64,000 nucleotides of DNA, from positions 189,651 to 253,650 of the forward strand of contig JAGYKD010000001.1 in NCBI GenBank assembly GCA_018401695.1, in the 5' to 3' direction. The notes under the pieces were generated by a model, which worked only from the letters and a program-made list of their open reading frames with translations, had not been told where the DNA came from and made no database searches. Shown here one piece after another: positions 1 through 8,660 of the stretch. Numbering within the stretch: the first letter of the stretch is position 1; every line of letters starts with the position of its first letter. Source of the DNA: Flavobacteriales bacterium (GTDB lineage: Bacteria > Bacteroidota > Bacteroidia > CAIKAF01). The translations under genes and the position numbers were made by a program.

Positions 1-621
1 TTTATGTATGGCGTCGGTGGGGCATGCATCAATGCAGCGGGTGCACGTTCCGCAATAATCAGGCACCTCAACATCGGGAGCCATGGGCATATCTATCAGT
101 AATTCGGCAATAAAAAACCAACTGCCCAATTTGGGAGAGATTAAATTGCTGTGCTTTCCAATCCAACCTAAACCGGCCTTTTTGGCCCAAACTTTATCCA
201 TTACCGGAGCCGAGTCCACAAACACTCTGCCTTCTACAGGCCCTAATTGGCTTGAGATTTCCTGCAGTAGGCTTTTGAGTTTGGGTTTGAGGACATGGTG
301 GTAGTCTTTTCCCCAAGCATACCTGGAAATTTTTGGAGCTCCTTGAGGCTGTTGACGGCGGGTTTCGGGAAAATAGTTATAAAGCAAAGATACCACGGTT
401 TGGGTGCCCGGCACCAGCTTTCTGGGGTCAAGTCGCTTATCGAAATTTCGTTCCATATAGCCCATTTCGCCGTGTAATCCGCGCTTGAGCCAATCGCTTA
501 ATCGAGGGGCTTCTTCTTGCAAAAAGTCGGCTTGAGCTATTCCACAGGCCAAAAAACCGGCCTGCAGTGCTAAGTCTTTTACGACCTTACTTCTATGAAA
601 GTAGGTCTCAGGCAGACTCAT
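1..621 (-). CDS. queG: Epoxyqueuosine reductase QueG (3' end beyond window)
   Basis: QueG reduces epoxyqueuosine to queuosine in tRNA, the last step of queuosine synthesis, using cobalamin and two 4Fe-4S clusters. The 207 visible codons run off the left edge. They end in the first ferredoxin-type cysteine cluster ([16 protein letters not shown]), and the family signature around [20 protein letters not shown] is present upstream of it. The ATG at 621 lies inside the end of ruvB (14-base overlap), so the two genes are probably cotranscribed. The C-terminal second Fe-S cluster and HEAT-like part are outside the window. queA, which makes the QueG substrate, lies about 11 kb away. Confidence 0.93.
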   Translation of the reverse strand, partial: MSLPETYFHRSKVVKDLALQAGFLACGIAQADFLQEEAPRLSDWLKRGLHGEMGYMERNFDKRLDPRKLVPGTQTVVSLLYNYFPETRRQQPQGAPKISRYAWGKDYHHVLKPKLKSLLQEISSQLGPVEGRVFVDSAPVMDKVWAKKAGLGWIGKHSNLISPKLGSWFFIAELLIDMPMAPDVEVPDYCGTCTRCIDACPTDAIHK

Positions 622-1654
622 AATTATCGAACAAACCCGGTGAATTGCCGCTTTTAAAAGGCGATCTGCCCAAATGATGGTAGGCCTTTTCCATAACTAC
701 TCGACCTCTGGGCGTTCGAGCCAGGAAACCTTCCTGAATCAAATAGGGCTCGTAGACTTCTTCTATGGTTCCCGGGTCTTCTCCGACGGCAGTGGCTATG
801 GTTGTAAGCCCAACGGGGCCTCCCTTAAATTTATCGATTAGGGTCAATAAAATTCTATTGTCCATTTCGTCGAGGCCGTAGGCATCCACATGCAAGGCTT
901 GTAAAGCTACCTGTGCAATGTTTTTTTGAATGGTGCCGTCGCCTTTGATTTGGGCAAAGTCGCGTACCCGGCGGAGCAGTGCATTGGCAATTCTTGGGGT
1001 GCCTCTGCTCCGTCGGGCAATTTCTTCAGAGGCACTGTCGTGGATTTCTACGCCTAAAATATGTGCCGATCGGCGAATAATACCGGCCAGGATTTCGGTA
1101 CTGTAGTATTGCAGGCGTGCATTAATGCCAAATCGGGCCCGCAAAGGAGCCGTAAGCAATCCGCTGCGGGTAGTAGCACCCACCAGAGTAAATGGATTAA
1201 GACCAATTTGGACGGAGCGGGCACTGGGGCCGGAGTCGATAAGGATATCTATTCTAAAATCCTCCATGGCCGAGTAGAGGTATTCCTCTACGGTGGCATT
1301 GAGCCGGTGGATTTCATCGATAAAAAGCACATCGTGGTTATCGAGGTTGGTTAGCAAACCGGCCAAATCGCCGGGCTTTTCCAAAACGGGGCCGGAAGAA
1401 ATTTTAATACCCACGCCCATTTCGCGGGCAATGATATGGGCCAAGGTGGTTTTTCCTAAACCCGGTGGGCCATGCAGGAGCACATGGTCGAGGGCTTCTT
1501 TTCTTTGCCGGGCGGCTTCGGCAAACACTTTTAGATTATCTACCACTTGATCTTGTCCGGCAAATTCTTTAAAACCTTCGGGGCGCAGGGCTTTTTCGGC
1601 CTCGCGATCCCCTGAACTTAAGTGTTCGGGTTCCGGGTCAAGGTGTTCGTTCAT
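608..1654 (-). CDS. ruvB: Holliday junction branch migration ATPase RuvB
   Basis: RuvB is the AAA+ motor that drives RuvA-bound Holliday junction migration during recombination and repair. The 348-residue protein has Walker A (GPPGLGKTT, residues 62-70), Walker B (FIDEIH, about 111-116), the sensor motif GATTRSG, and a C-terminal winged helix ending with [21 protein letters not shown]-like sequence. The reading frame stays open upstream to 1876, but that stretch is the folded repeat element at 1691-1870. The ATG at 1654 ([10 protein letters not shown]) gives the normal family length and is chosen as the start. The 3' end overlaps queG. Confidence 0.95.
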   Translation of the reverse strand: MNEHLDPEPEHLSSGDREAEKALRPEGFKEFAGQDQVVDNLKVFAEAARQRKEALDHVLLHGPPGLGKTTLAHIIAREMGVGIKISSGPVLEKPGDLAGLLTNLDNHDVLFIDEIHRLNATVEEYLYSAMEDFRIDILIDSGPSARSVQIGLNPFTLVGATTRSGLLTAPLRARFGINARLQYYSTEILAGIIRRSAHILGVEIHDSASEEIARRSRGTPRIANALLRRVRDFAQIKGDGTIQKNIAQVALQALHVDAYGLDEMDNRILLTLIDKFKGGPVGLTTIATAVGEDPGTIEEVYEPYLIQEGFLARTPRGRVVMEKAYHHLGRSPFKSGNSPGLFDNYESA

Positions 1655-1690
1655 AGGGTAAAAATAGCCATAAATTAAGATTCGGAGCGT

Positions 1691-1870
1691 GGGCAAAGGG
1701 ATGGAACGGGCAGCCCCTATGGGCGGCTTGCATGCTGCGCACCCGGAGCCTGGTGGAGCGCCAGCAAACCCCGGCGACGGGTTTGGAAGACCCCTTTCTA
1801 CATGGAACTTGAGCGCAGCTTCAAGCCGCACATAGGGCTGTGAGTGACAGCCCGCCCCGCAGGGGGCCCC
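1691..1870 (-). repeat. Dispersed folded intergenic element, copy A
   Basis: GC-rich element between coxC and ruvB, 12 bases after the coxC stop and in the same orientation. The closing pair is GGGC (1691-1694) with GCCC (1866-1869). A long stem joins 1711-1730 with 1822-1840, extended by GCTGCGC/GCGCAGC (1734-1740 with 1813-1819). The apical part holds a separate AAACCCC/GGGTTT dyad at 1766-1784. Read on the minus strand, the 3' module is GGGGCTGCCCGTTCCATCCC, matching the other copies loosely. It is the longest and most divergent member. The open frame across it looks incidental. Confidence 0.7.
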
Positions 1871-1882
1871 AAACAAAAAAAC

Positions 1883-2515
1883 TTAAAAAGTGAGGACGAA
1901 ATACAAAAATAAGACCATCCACAAGGCGTCTACATAATGCCAAAACCGAATCACTATGTCGAGTTTGCGTTTTTCAAACGGATTGGTTACCAGCAAAAGT
2001 TCGCTCACCGGGTCTTTGCTTTTGTTCCAAATGGGCAATATTCCATAGACCAAAAGGCCAAGAGCCATAAGCACATGCAGGAAATGAATGCCGGTAATTA
2101 CAAACACATAAGAGCTGGCCACATTTACCGTAGGAAAGCCATAGCCCAGCATAAAAAACTCGCGCCAGCCGAGCACCTGCAAAAACGCAAAGGTCAGTCC
2201 CGACACACCGGAAACAAACAATAACGAAAGGGTTCGTTTGACTCGGTCTTGTTGAAAACTTATGCGTGCCCTGTGCATCAAACCGGAGGAGAAAAGCAAG
2301 ACTACCGTGCTGATCATAAACGCCCTAGGCACTTGAATTTCGAGCAATGCATTTTGGCCGTGAAAGCGTTGGGCCGTATACAAACCCAGCATTACCAAAA
2401 ACAGGAGCGCACTGGCCGCCATACTAAAGTAGAGCATAGTTTTGAAGGGGTGCAATTTGCCTACCTCCGATAATCCAAAAAAATGCGTAGACTGTTTTTT
2501 TTCTCGTTCTAACAT
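1883..2515 (-). CDS. Cytochrome c oxidase subunit III (heme-copper oxidase)
   Basis: Membrane subunit of an aa3-type respiratory oxidase. It is 210 residues long with about five hydrophobic helices. Family landmarks include a GIHFLHV motif around residue 143 and the C-terminal WHYVDALWMVLFLYF segment. It is a short, five-helix type of subunit III. No other oxidase subunit is adjacent, so the rest of the complex must be encoded elsewhere. The start at 2515 is only 9 bases after a TATCTTTG promoter box (2525-2532). Confidence 0.85.
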   Translation of the reverse strand: MLEREKKQSTHFFGLSEVGKLHPFKTMLYFSMAASALLFLVMLGLYTAQRFHGQNALLEIQVPRAFMISTVVLLFSSGLMHRARISFQQDRVKRTLSLLFVSGVSGLTFAFLQVLGWREFFMLGYGFPTVNVASSYVFVITGIHFLHVLMALGLLVYGILPIWNKSKDPVSELLLVTNPFEKRKLDIVIRFWHYVDALWMVLFLYFVLTF

Positions 2516-2524
2516 ACCTTATAT

Positions 2525-2532
2525 CAAAGATA
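2525..2532 (-). promoter_or_regulatory. Bacteroidota -7 box upstream of the oxidase subunit III gene
   Basis: TATCTTTG on the minus strand matches the TAnnTTTG consensus of the Bacteroidota housekeeping sigma factor. It ends 9 bases before the ATG. No clear -33 TTTG is seen. Confidence 0.5.
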
Positions 2533-2577
2533 CCATTCCCTGCCGTTTGGTTGCCAGAGGCGGCATATTTTTTGTTT

Positions 2578-2722
2578 GGGGGGCATACGGGCCTTCCCCT
2601 TTACTCGATTTGGTCCAAGGCTCACCGCTCTATGGTTCGGCGGGAGCTCACTGCGTTCCGCTACGCCGAAACAAAAGCGGATGGCCTTAGCCCAAAACGG
2701 GTATCGGCTCAGTCCCTGCCCC
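2578..2722 (+). repeat. Dispersed folded intergenic element, copy B
   Basis: The closing pair is GGGGC (2580-2584) with GCCCC (2718-2722). The main stem is 2609-2629 with 2676-2696 and is imperfect. An inner stem TTCGGCG/CGCCGAA (2636-2642 with 2664-2670) closes a loop that contains GCGTTCCGC. The 5' module GGGCCTTCCCCTTTACTC and 3' module CGGGTATCGGCTCAGTCCCT match copy C. It points toward the TPR gene. Confidence 0.75.
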
Positions 2723-2846
2723 TTAAGCTTCGTGGGGTGCTTGCTTTACCAAATGAGGCAAGGAAAGCTTCGAATATTAGACAGGAATCCGTACCCAAAC
2801 CCTACCAACTGAACTGATTCCACCGTCAAATTGTTTAGCATTGCAT

Positions 2847-3512
2847 ATGGAAAGCAAGGAATTGGAAAAATGGGAGGCCATGCTGCGCCAGGGTTCCTAT
2901 GAAACACTATTAAAGAGCACCGAAGGATTCAAGGCAGGTGAACCCAAGGTTTTGTTTTTGCGGGCTATGGCTACCGCCAGGTTGCGCAAGCTTTCTGAAG
3001 CTCTGGAGTTATTTAATGCCTTACTGGACATGCAGCCGGATCGTGCCGAAGTACTAAGTGAACGCGCGGTAGTGTACCTGCATTTAAAAAAGAAGTCTTT
3101 GTGCCTCATAGATTTTAACCGGGCCGTGGATTTGCAACCCCAAAACCCTTACCGCTATGCTTCCAGAGCTTATGCCAGGGAGTCGTTTGGAGATATTGAG
3201 GGAGCTATAGGCGACTATGAAAAAGCATTAGCCCTAGATCCGGAAGATGCTGTATCTCATAACAACTTAGGGCTGCTGCAAGAAAAGCTGGGCTACAAGC
3301 TAAAAGCAGAAAAGAACTTTTCTAGGGCTGACAAACTCAGCCAGATGCTCAGTGATTGGGACAAAAAGCTGCCGGAAGCGGATGGGGAGAAAGAAGAGCC
3401 GCCCAAAGAAGTTCCAAATACTTCTTCGAAGCAGTTGTGGCAAACGGCTTGGCAGACCATAAAACACAAAGAAAGCCGAGCCGAATTTTGGCGTTGGTTG
3501 CGAAAAAAATAG
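2847..3512 (+). CDS. TPR-repeat protein
   Basis: 221-residue soluble protein. From about residue 35 to 155 it contains tandem tetratricopeptide repeats (for example an AVYLHLKKKSLCLIDFNRAV unit and a GDYEKALALDPEDAVSHNNL unit). TPRs mediate protein-protein contacts; the partner is unknown. The charged C-terminus lacks repeats. No signal peptide is visible, so it is likely cytoplasmic. The ATG at 2847 is preferred over a TTG two codons earlier. It converges with the DUF2797 operon. Confidence 0.8.
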   Translation: MESKELEKWEAMLRQGSYETLLKSTEGFKAGEPKVLFLRAMATARLRKLSEALELFNALLDMQPDRAEVLSERAVVYLHLKKKSLCLIDFNRAVDLQPQNPYRYASRAYARESFGDIEGAIGDYEKALALDPEDAVSHNNLGLLQEKLGYKLKAEKNFSRADKLSQMLSDWDKKLPEADGEKEEPPKEVPNTSSKQLWQTAWQTIKHKESRAEFWRWLRKK

Positions 3513-3520
3513 TCTGTAAG

Positions 3521-4324
3521 TCAATAGCTTAGTTGAACTACCAGCCCTGAGGAACTCCGAACATTGAATACCGTGCCATCTTCGAACAACAGGTATTGAC
3601 CACGCATACCCCGGAGTCGTCCGGAGTAATAGGATTGCTTTTGGAGGTTAAGCGAGCTCACCTTTTCGGAATAACTTTGAATGGGATACTTCAAATGCAA
3701 GGCTTGTTCTTCCGGCAGAAAATACCGTTCAAAACTAGGGCCTAGGGCTTCAAAAGCCCTACTACGGGCTTCCGCCAGAGAAAGCTCGGAACTATCCAAG
3801 CCTTTAACCATGGCCTGCCAGCTGGTTTTGTCGGTAAATAATTGCTTTAGGGCCACTTCTATTAATCCGGCCAACTTCCTGTAAGGGACCTTAGCAATGG
3901 CGATTGCACGTTCGGCGCCTTGGTCTATCCAGCGGTCAGGAATTTGGGTGGATCGGGTTACGCCCACTTTTATGGATTGTGTGGCCGCGAGGTATACAAA
4001 ATGGGGTTGCACATGGTGCGCCATTTCCCAAGCAGGATCACGGCCTAAACCCAAATGACCCATGCAAAGTTCCGGCTTTAGGATACAATCGGCAGCGGAG
4101 GGTGCACTAACAAAACACTCATAGCAATATCCTTGACGAAACACCTTTACTTTTTTGTGGCAATTCAGGCATTGCATTTGGCCTGAAAACTTTAGGGAAA
4201 GCTCATGCCCAAGCAAGGGGTTCATATCTAAGTGGTCGTCCTGTTCGGCTCCCACCAATCGGTATTGGATGGGGTCAGCCAAGCGCACTTCCATTTTTTG
4301 CAAGACCGTAGTAAAGTGCTGCAT
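3521..4324 (-). CDS. DUF2797 family protein
   Basis: 267-residue protein of the uncharacterised DUF2797 family. A treble-clef-like cysteine pattern lies at C52-x2-C55 and C67-x2-C70. It is followed by the conserved core KPELCMGHLGLGRDPAWE and the KVGVTRSTQIPDRWIDQGA segment, which resembles GIY-YIG-like arrangements. The function is not known. The ATG at 4324 comes 2 bases after the stop of the upstream membrane protein. That favours this start over one 14 codons earlier and makes it the last gene of a three-gene operon. Confidence 0.8.
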   Translation of the reverse strand: MQHFTTVLQKMEVRLADPIQYRLVGAEQDDHLDMNPLLGHELSLKFSGQMQCLNCHKKVKVFRQGYCYECFVSAPSAADCILKPELCMGHLGLGRDPAWEMAHHVQPHFVYLAATQSIKVGVTRSTQIPDRWIDQGAERAIAIAKVPYRKLAGLIEVALKQLFTDKTSWQAMVKGLDSSELSLAEARSRAFEALGPSFERYFLPEEQALHLKYPIQSYSEKVSSLNLQKQSYYSGRLRGMRGQYLLFEDGTVFNVRSSSGLVVQLSY

Positions 4325-4326
4325 GG

Positions 4327-4770
4327 TCAATCGAGTTCGGGATAAAAAAAGCGTCGGGCAAACCAAGGGCCCAAGCGACTCATAATAAAAGCTGCGAGCA
4401 AAAGAAAAAGAGTAAGCAGTTGGTGGTTACTCCATCTGGGGGCCCAAAACATAAAAGCTTGCCATCCAAATTCCGGGTGAAAAAGAGCGGAAGCCATGGC
4501 GGGCAAGCTCAACCAGAGGGCCAAGATTTTGGTACTGGGCAAGGGTAAGGGTATTTTGCACCAAAACCAAGCAGCGACAATAGTTCCAAAAAGCATTAGG
4601 GAAATAAAGAAGAGCAAAAAAAGGGCCACATCGGGGCCCATAAGGTCTATGCGGTATATGAAGGGAAGCAAAAAGCCCGCAGGAATGGCCATGGCAAGCC
4701 AGCCTACAAAAAAACCTGTCCAAAGTTTGGCTTTGGGAGATTGGGAATCTTTTTGTGCGCTAGATGCCAT
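4327..4770 (-). CDS. Small integral membrane protein, unknown function
   Basis: 147 residues with about four hydrophobic segments (roughly residues 17-38, 46-70, 80-95 and 115-132) and a positively charged C-terminus (ARRFF). I recognise no domain. Its first 11 bases overlap the end of the gene upstream, and its stop lies 2 bases before the DUF2797 start, so it is translated as the middle gene of a tight operon. The function may relate to its partners, but nothing in the sequence shows it. Confidence 0.7.
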   Translation of the reverse strand: MASSAQKDSQSPKAKLWTGFFVGWLAMAIPAGFLLPFIYRIDLMGPDVALFLLFFISLMLFGTIVAAWFWCKIPLPLPSTKILALWLSLPAMASALFHPEFGWQAFMFWAPRWSNHQLLTLFLLLAAFIMSRLGPWFARRFFYPELD

Positions 4771-5119
4771 AAGGCTGAAAAATAAAGTGAGCTTCTTGCG
4801 GATTGTCCGGAATAATAAACAAACACATGTATTTGTCTACGGGTTTATAGGAGGCCACAAACTTTTTTGCTTTATCCATGGGAATTAAACCAAATCGAAT
4901 AAAATCTTCGGTAGAGGCAGCATAAAGTGCAAAGTGGGTTTGGGCATCGTCTTGGTTGGCCAGTAAAGTTCCGGCAGGAAAAGGAGGTTTACTCAACACA
5001 AAGATGGGATACTGGGTAAGTTCCTTGTTACGCATGGTTTCTGCGCTTTCTTTAATAAGCTCCTCGAGCACCTCTAGGTCTTTTTTGACTGACCTTAGGA
5101 TTTCTGCCTTTGCATCCAT
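4760..5119 (-). CDS. Conserved hypothetical cytoplasmic protein
   Basis: 119-residue soluble protein with a charged helical N-terminus (LRSVKKDLEVLEELIKESAE) and an alpha/beta-looking C-terminal half ending FIFQPYGI. No named family is recognised. The ATG at 5119 is chosen because a TACCTTTG promoter box sits only 5 bases upstream, beyond which the two-codon longer start would fall at the transcription start. It is the first gene of the operon with the membrane protein and DUF2797. Confidence 0.65.
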   Translation of the reverse strand: MDAKAEILRSVKKDLEVLEELIKESAETMRNKELTQYPIFVLSKPPFPAGTLLANQDDAQTHFALYAASTEDFIRFGLIPMDKAKKFVASYKPVDKYMCLFIIPDNPQEAHFIFQPYGI

Positions 5120-5124
5120 GAGCA

Positions 5125-5132
5125 CAAAGGTA
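5125..5132 (-). promoter_or_regulatory. -7 box TACCTTTG for the DUF2797 operon
   Basis: Perfect TAnnTTTG on the minus strand, 5 bases before the ATG at 5119. The mRNA would be nearly or fully leaderless. No good -33 element is visible. Confidence 0.5.
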
Positions 5133-5158
5133 AGAAGGTTCCTAAAGCTCCGGGGAGC

Positions 5159-6124
5159 TTATTCAAGGATTTCGAAAAGGGCGTCGAGCTTAGGAGTTAA
5201 AATGATTTCTGTTCTGCGGTTTTTTGCTTTGTTATCCGGGCTATCGTTGGGTGCTACCGGAACAAATTCTCCCCTTCCTGCGGCAATAAGTCGGTCGGGA
5301 GCCACTCCGGGATTTGCGGTAAGCAATCGAACAATGGAGGTAGCGCGAAGCACAGAAAGGTCCCAGTTATCGGCAAAACGAGCACCGGAACGCAGGGGTA
5401 CGTTGTCGGTATGTCCTTCAATCATTACTTGAATGGTAGAGTCTTTGGATAATACGTCTGCCAGCTTTTGGAGTGCGTCTTTGCCTTGACTTCCCACTTC
5501 GGTGCTACCCGAGGCAAAAAGCAGCTTTTCGTCCATAGAAACATAGACTTTTCCTTGACGGATATCAATACTTAGTCCGGAACCTTCAAAACCTTTAAGT
5601 GCTGCCGCCACCCGTTGCCTCAATTGTTCTACGTCTTTGTCTTTTTGGTCCAAAATGGCTTGGAGTTCTTCCATTTGAGCGGCCTTACGTTCAAGGGTAG
5701 TTGCCAGGCTGTTGAGGGAGTCTTCTCTATTTTGGAGTCGCTCTCGGGTACTTCTGAGTTCGGCCATCAAAGCGCTGGTTTCAGACTCTCGACCTGCCAA
5801 GAGTTTGCTGTAATTTTCTTCTAAGAGGCTGTTTTGCTTTCTTGCATCCAGGAGCCTGTGTTGGTTTTGCCTAAAGGCAAGCCCTTGCTGTGTTGTATCT
5901 GCCAGCAGTTGGTTCAATTGCTTACTTAGCTGGCCATTTTGTTGGCGTGCATCGGCAAGATCTGCCCCGCAGTTTTGAGCCATGGTTTGCAAACTATCGG
6001 CTCTGCGTTGTTGATCTTCTTTTTTTGCTTCCAGCTCTTTAAACTGGCGAGAAGAAACACAGGAGCACAAAAACATAAGTCCTAAAGCCAAACAAACAAT
6101 CCTCATACCGGCATTTTTTTTCAA
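5159..6124 (-). CDS. OmpA-family peptidoglycan-binding lipoprotein
   Basis: 321 residues. The N-terminus is a lipoprotein signal with lipobox LCSC (Cys about residue 22). Residues 25-170 form a long coiled coil rich in Gln, Glu and Arg. The last 120 residues form an OmpA-like domain with IEGHTDNVP, the NWDLSVLRA helix and KNRRTEIIL, which bind meso-diaminopimelate in peptidoglycan. It probably tethers the outer membrane to the wall. A perfect small dyad (AAGCTCC/GGAGCTT) overlaps the stop codon. Confidence 0.88.
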   Translation of the reverse strand: MKKNAGMRIVCLALGLMFLCSCVSSRQFKELEAKKEDQQRRADSLQTMAQNCGADLADARQQNGQLSKQLNQLLADTTQQGLAFRQNQHRLLDARKQNSLLEENYSKLLAGRESETSALMAELRSTRERLQNREDSLNSLATTLERKAAQMEELQAILDQKDKDVEQLRQRVAAALKGFEGSGLSIDIRQGKVYVSMDEKLLFASGSTEVGSQGKDALQKLADVLSKDSTIQVMIEGHTDNVPLRSGARFADNWDLSVLRATSIVRLLTANPGVAPDRLIAAGRGEFVPVAPNDSPDNKAKNRRTEIILTPKLDALFEILE

Positions 6125-6206
6125 AAATAGCAGTCTTGTAGGCGGCTAAAGGAGGGCCAAGTCCAAATTTATGAACATTGGGCTTTTGATGGTTTCTCTC
6201 AAGGAA

Positions 6207-7712
6207 TTAAGGAGCCAGGTAAATTTTTTCGAAAGCGCAAGTGCCGTTTTGGTCGCAAAGTTGCCAAAGGCTGAAGCCGGTAGGCAGCTCTATGGATTGG
6301 CTTGTTTCAATATCCCAGGATTGTAGGAGTTTTCCTTCCAAATTATATTGTGCCATATGCAGGCGTTGCCCTTGCGGCATAAGCTGCAAATTAGCTCCAT
6401 TTACCTTCCAAAGGCTAGCACTTCCCTGAGCAGATTTTGAAACGCTCACAGGTGCAAAAATTTCTTGCCGGCCATCAAAGTCTTGTTGAATAAGGCGTGC
6501 ATAAGGCATGTAAAGGCTTGCAAATACCGTGTGCTCATAGGTGCTGCCGTAAGGTAAGGTGCCGCCTCCATTCAACTGAGCAACCCGCTCCCAGTGAACT
6601 AAGTCTTTAGAGACTTCGATAAAATAATACGCGTTATTAAGCTCTGATGCGGTCTCCCATTCAAATTCAAAATCAGCACCGTTGTGCTCCGCGTCAAAGC
6701 TCACCAATTCAATAGGCAGTGGAGTAACACAACCCGGAGTGGCATTTCCTAGGTCAGAGGGAGTGAGTGGGTTGGGAGAACACACATTTACCCACTGGCT
6801 AAAAGAGGCCGGTGCATTAAAAGTGGAGCTGCCTTGAAGGTTAACAAAGGCGCCATTGCCCGGAGTTCCGGCATAACTAAAATCATCGTTTACGGTAGAG
6901 TTTCCTTGAATGGTAAGTATGGTGAAGTTATTGAGCTCAAAGGTACCGCCATTAAATACAAAATCCCCCAACAAATCCATTGAAGCGTAATCGCCAAGGA
7001 AAATATTGGAGTTTATGGTAGTTACCGGGCCCTCCACATTTACTTCGGTGCTGTCGCCCACATTAAAATTGCCTCCGTTTAGGGTCAAACTTCCTGCCAC
7101 ATTAACCAAACTTGCCTCTCCAATATCGACATTGGTATTCAAAGTAAAATTCCCGTCAATATTCATTTGAACAGCATCGCCTACCGCTAAGCCCCCGCTA
7201 TTTACTACAAGAGGTCCGTCGATGCTGATTTGCGCATTGTCTCCAAAAGATGTCAAGGTATTGAGCGTAAGACGTCCATTCGTATTTAAGGTGGCTCCGG
7301 TGTCTACATACAAAGGTCCTGTGTTAACAGCAAAACCTGCGTTTCGATTAAGGTTTAAGGCTCCTCTGTTTACAATCTGAGCGTTGGTACTGCTGATGCT
7401 GTTTCCAAAACTCAAAGAGCCGCCAGGCTCAATTAGAATGATTCCTCCGTTCAGGTTTCCACTATTTATGGTTAAGTCACCACAGACTACCAGTGTTCCG
7501 CCCGCATCGATGCTAATATTCCCTAAATTCCCGTTGGAAGTATACCAATACGTTTCGCCACTATTGATAGTGGTGCTGCTACTTAGCGCTCCGTTTCCGC
7601 CGCTGCACACCCCGCTTGGGGGTATGCCGGGAACAGTGACTTGGGCCTGAACCGAAAAGGCACAAAGAGCCCAGCCCCCTAAAATGAGGGATTTTGCGTA
7701 AATTGCTTTCAT
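6207..7712 (-). CDS. Secreted right-handed beta-helix-like repeat protein
   Basis: 501 residues. A signal peptide ends at VQAQ (about residue 24). Residues 40-330 are made of short Asn/Gly/Thr-rich repeats. In the later part the period settles at 20-21 residues, each starting with Gly and carrying an N-x-(G/N) turn followed by xxVGD and VNV strands, as expected for a solenoid. After it comes the Bacteroidota segment PLPIELVSFDAEHNGADFEF, a fibronectin-like fold often found before type IX sorting tails, then a C-terminal region of sorting-domain size. It is likely cell-surface or secreted. The substrate is unknown. Confidence 0.75.
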   Translation of the reverse strand: MKAIYAKSLILGGWALCAFSVQAQVTVPGIPPSGVCSGGNGALSSSTTINSGETYWYTSNGNLGNISIDAGGTLVVCGDLTINSGNLNGGIILIEPGGSLSFGNSISSTNAQIVNRGALNLNRNAGFAVNTGPLYVDTGATLNTNGRLTLNTLTSFGDNAQISIDGPLVVNSGGLAVGDAVQMNIDGNFTLNTNVDIGEASLVNVAGSLTLNGGNFNVGDSTEVNVEGPVTTINSNIFLGDYASMDLLGDFVFNGGTFELNNFTILTIQGNSTVNDDFSYAGTPGNGAFVNLQGSSTFNAPASFSQWVNVCSPNPLTPSDLGNATPGCVTPLPIELVSFDAEHNGADFEFEWETASELNNAYYFIEVSKDLVHWERVAQLNGGGTLPYGSTYEHTVFASLYMPYARLIQQDFDGRQEIFAPVSVSKSAQGSASLWKVNGANLQLMPQGQRLHMAQYNLEGKLLQSWDIETSQSIELPTGFSLWQLCDQNGTCAFEKIYLAP

Positions 7713-7745
7713 AAACTAGTGCCCGACTTGGGTTCTCGAACACTG

Positions 7746-7753
7746 CAAATCTA
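7746..7753 (-). promoter_or_regulatory. -7 box TAGATTTG for the beta-helix protein gene
   Basis: Matches TAnnTTTG on the minus strand, 33 bases before the ATG at 7712. No well-placed -33 TTTG is seen. Confidence 0.4.
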
Positions 7754-7904
7754 CGCTAGCCCAAATCAATTAATGTTCGAAGCTTGGAAAAGCTGTTCCA
7801 CCATTTGGAATAGAAAACGACCCATTGATTGCCAACGAGTAAATACAATGAAAAAGTGTTAAAACCTTTTTGAGTGTCAAACAAAACACCCAAAAAGGTA
7901 CCTA

Positions 7905-8660
7905 TTAGGCCTGCTTTCCAAATTTTGGCCACAAAGCCCCCCTCTGTTTGGGGTACTTCTGGAAGGTTTTTTGATACCAAGCGTGGTGCGCCAAGGCTCT
8001 TGGGACCAAATTGGCCAAAGTCCACACCCAAAAACTCCATGCCGCCCAATCCCATACCATTAAGGCAAAACCTAGCCATTCCACCATCTCTCCAAACAAA
8101 TTGGGACAAGACATCCATTCAAATAGTCCACCTCTTGGAATTTTGTATCCAGACTCACCATCACTTCTTAGTCCAATAAGTGTGTAATCCGACCAAACAT
8201 TAATAGTCGCTCCCAAAAAAAACAAGATTCCCCCTACAACAAAGGGAGCACTTAAATACCAGTCGGTTGCATACTGCCTGTGGGCAAAATGATAGGATAA
8301 AAAGCCTCCATTTACCGAATTAAAAAGTAGGGCCGAAAGCATAATCAAAATCGGCATCTGCTTGCCTTTGCTCCTTATTCGAAAAGGAAACACAAAAGAG
8401 CGATGCACATAATGCAGGCTAAATAGCAGCAGCAACCCTACTCCCGGGCCGTTTACTTGGGCACCCCAAAAAAACAATCCACCATACAAAACCACCAAAA
8501 CCCAAGATTCCATCAATACCCATGCCCACCGGTTTGACATTTGAGGCCCCCATCTGCCCCGGTTATGCCTTCCGTATGGAGCTGCTTGCTTTAACAGATA
8601 AAAAAAGGTAAGGACACCTAAGCCCATCCAAGTCAAAACCATCCACTGAAAAGTACTCAT
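7905..8660 (-). CDS. 3-oxo-5-alpha-steroid 4-dehydrogenase / DUF1295-like membrane reductase
   Basis: 251-residue polytopic membrane protein, about 6-7 helices. It carries the C-terminal signature of the steroid 5-alpha-reductase family: YKIPRGGLFEWMSCPNLFGE followed by EWLGFALM and an ANLVPRALAHHAWY region that binds NADPH. The family reduces a C=C bond next to a keto group in steroids or other lipids; the bacterial substrate is not known. The ATG at 8660 overlaps the epimerase stop as ATGA, which fixes the start and indicates translational coupling. Confidence 0.82.
   Translation of the reverse strand: MSTFQWMVLTWMGLGVLTFFYLLKQAAPYGRHNRGRWGPQMSNRWAWVLMESWVLVVLYGGLFFWGAQVNGPGVGLLLLFSLHYVHRSFVFPFRIRSKGKQMPILIMLSALLFNSVNGGFLSYHFAHRQYATDWYLSAPFVVGGILFFLGATINVWSDYTLIGLRSDGESGYKIPRGGLFEWMSCPNLFGEMVEWLGFALMVWDWAAWSFWVWTLANLVPRALAHHAWYQKTFQKYPKQRGALWPKFGKQA

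Larger units (their letters stand above)
2516..2846. other. Divergent intergenic region containing repeat copy B
   Basis: 331 bases between divergent genes. It holds the coxC promoter box on the left and the folded element at 2578-2722. The remaining 124 bases before the TPR gene contain no feature I recognise. Short open frames across it follow the GC-rich repeat and are not convincing genes. Confidence 0.5.

Noticed and set aside
1655-1876. N-terminal extension of RuvB (74 residues)
   Set aside because: It is the translation of repeat copy A, Cys/Pro-rich and unlike RuvB; the ATG at 1654 gives the usual length.
2551-2817. Short plus-strand reading frames between the oxidase and TPR genes
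   Set aside because: They run through repeat copy B, overlap each other in two frames and resemble no protein.
5145-5160. Hairpin AAGCTCC/GGAGCTT as terminator of the OmpA-like gene
   Set aside because: It overlaps the stop codon, has a 2-base loop and no T-run.
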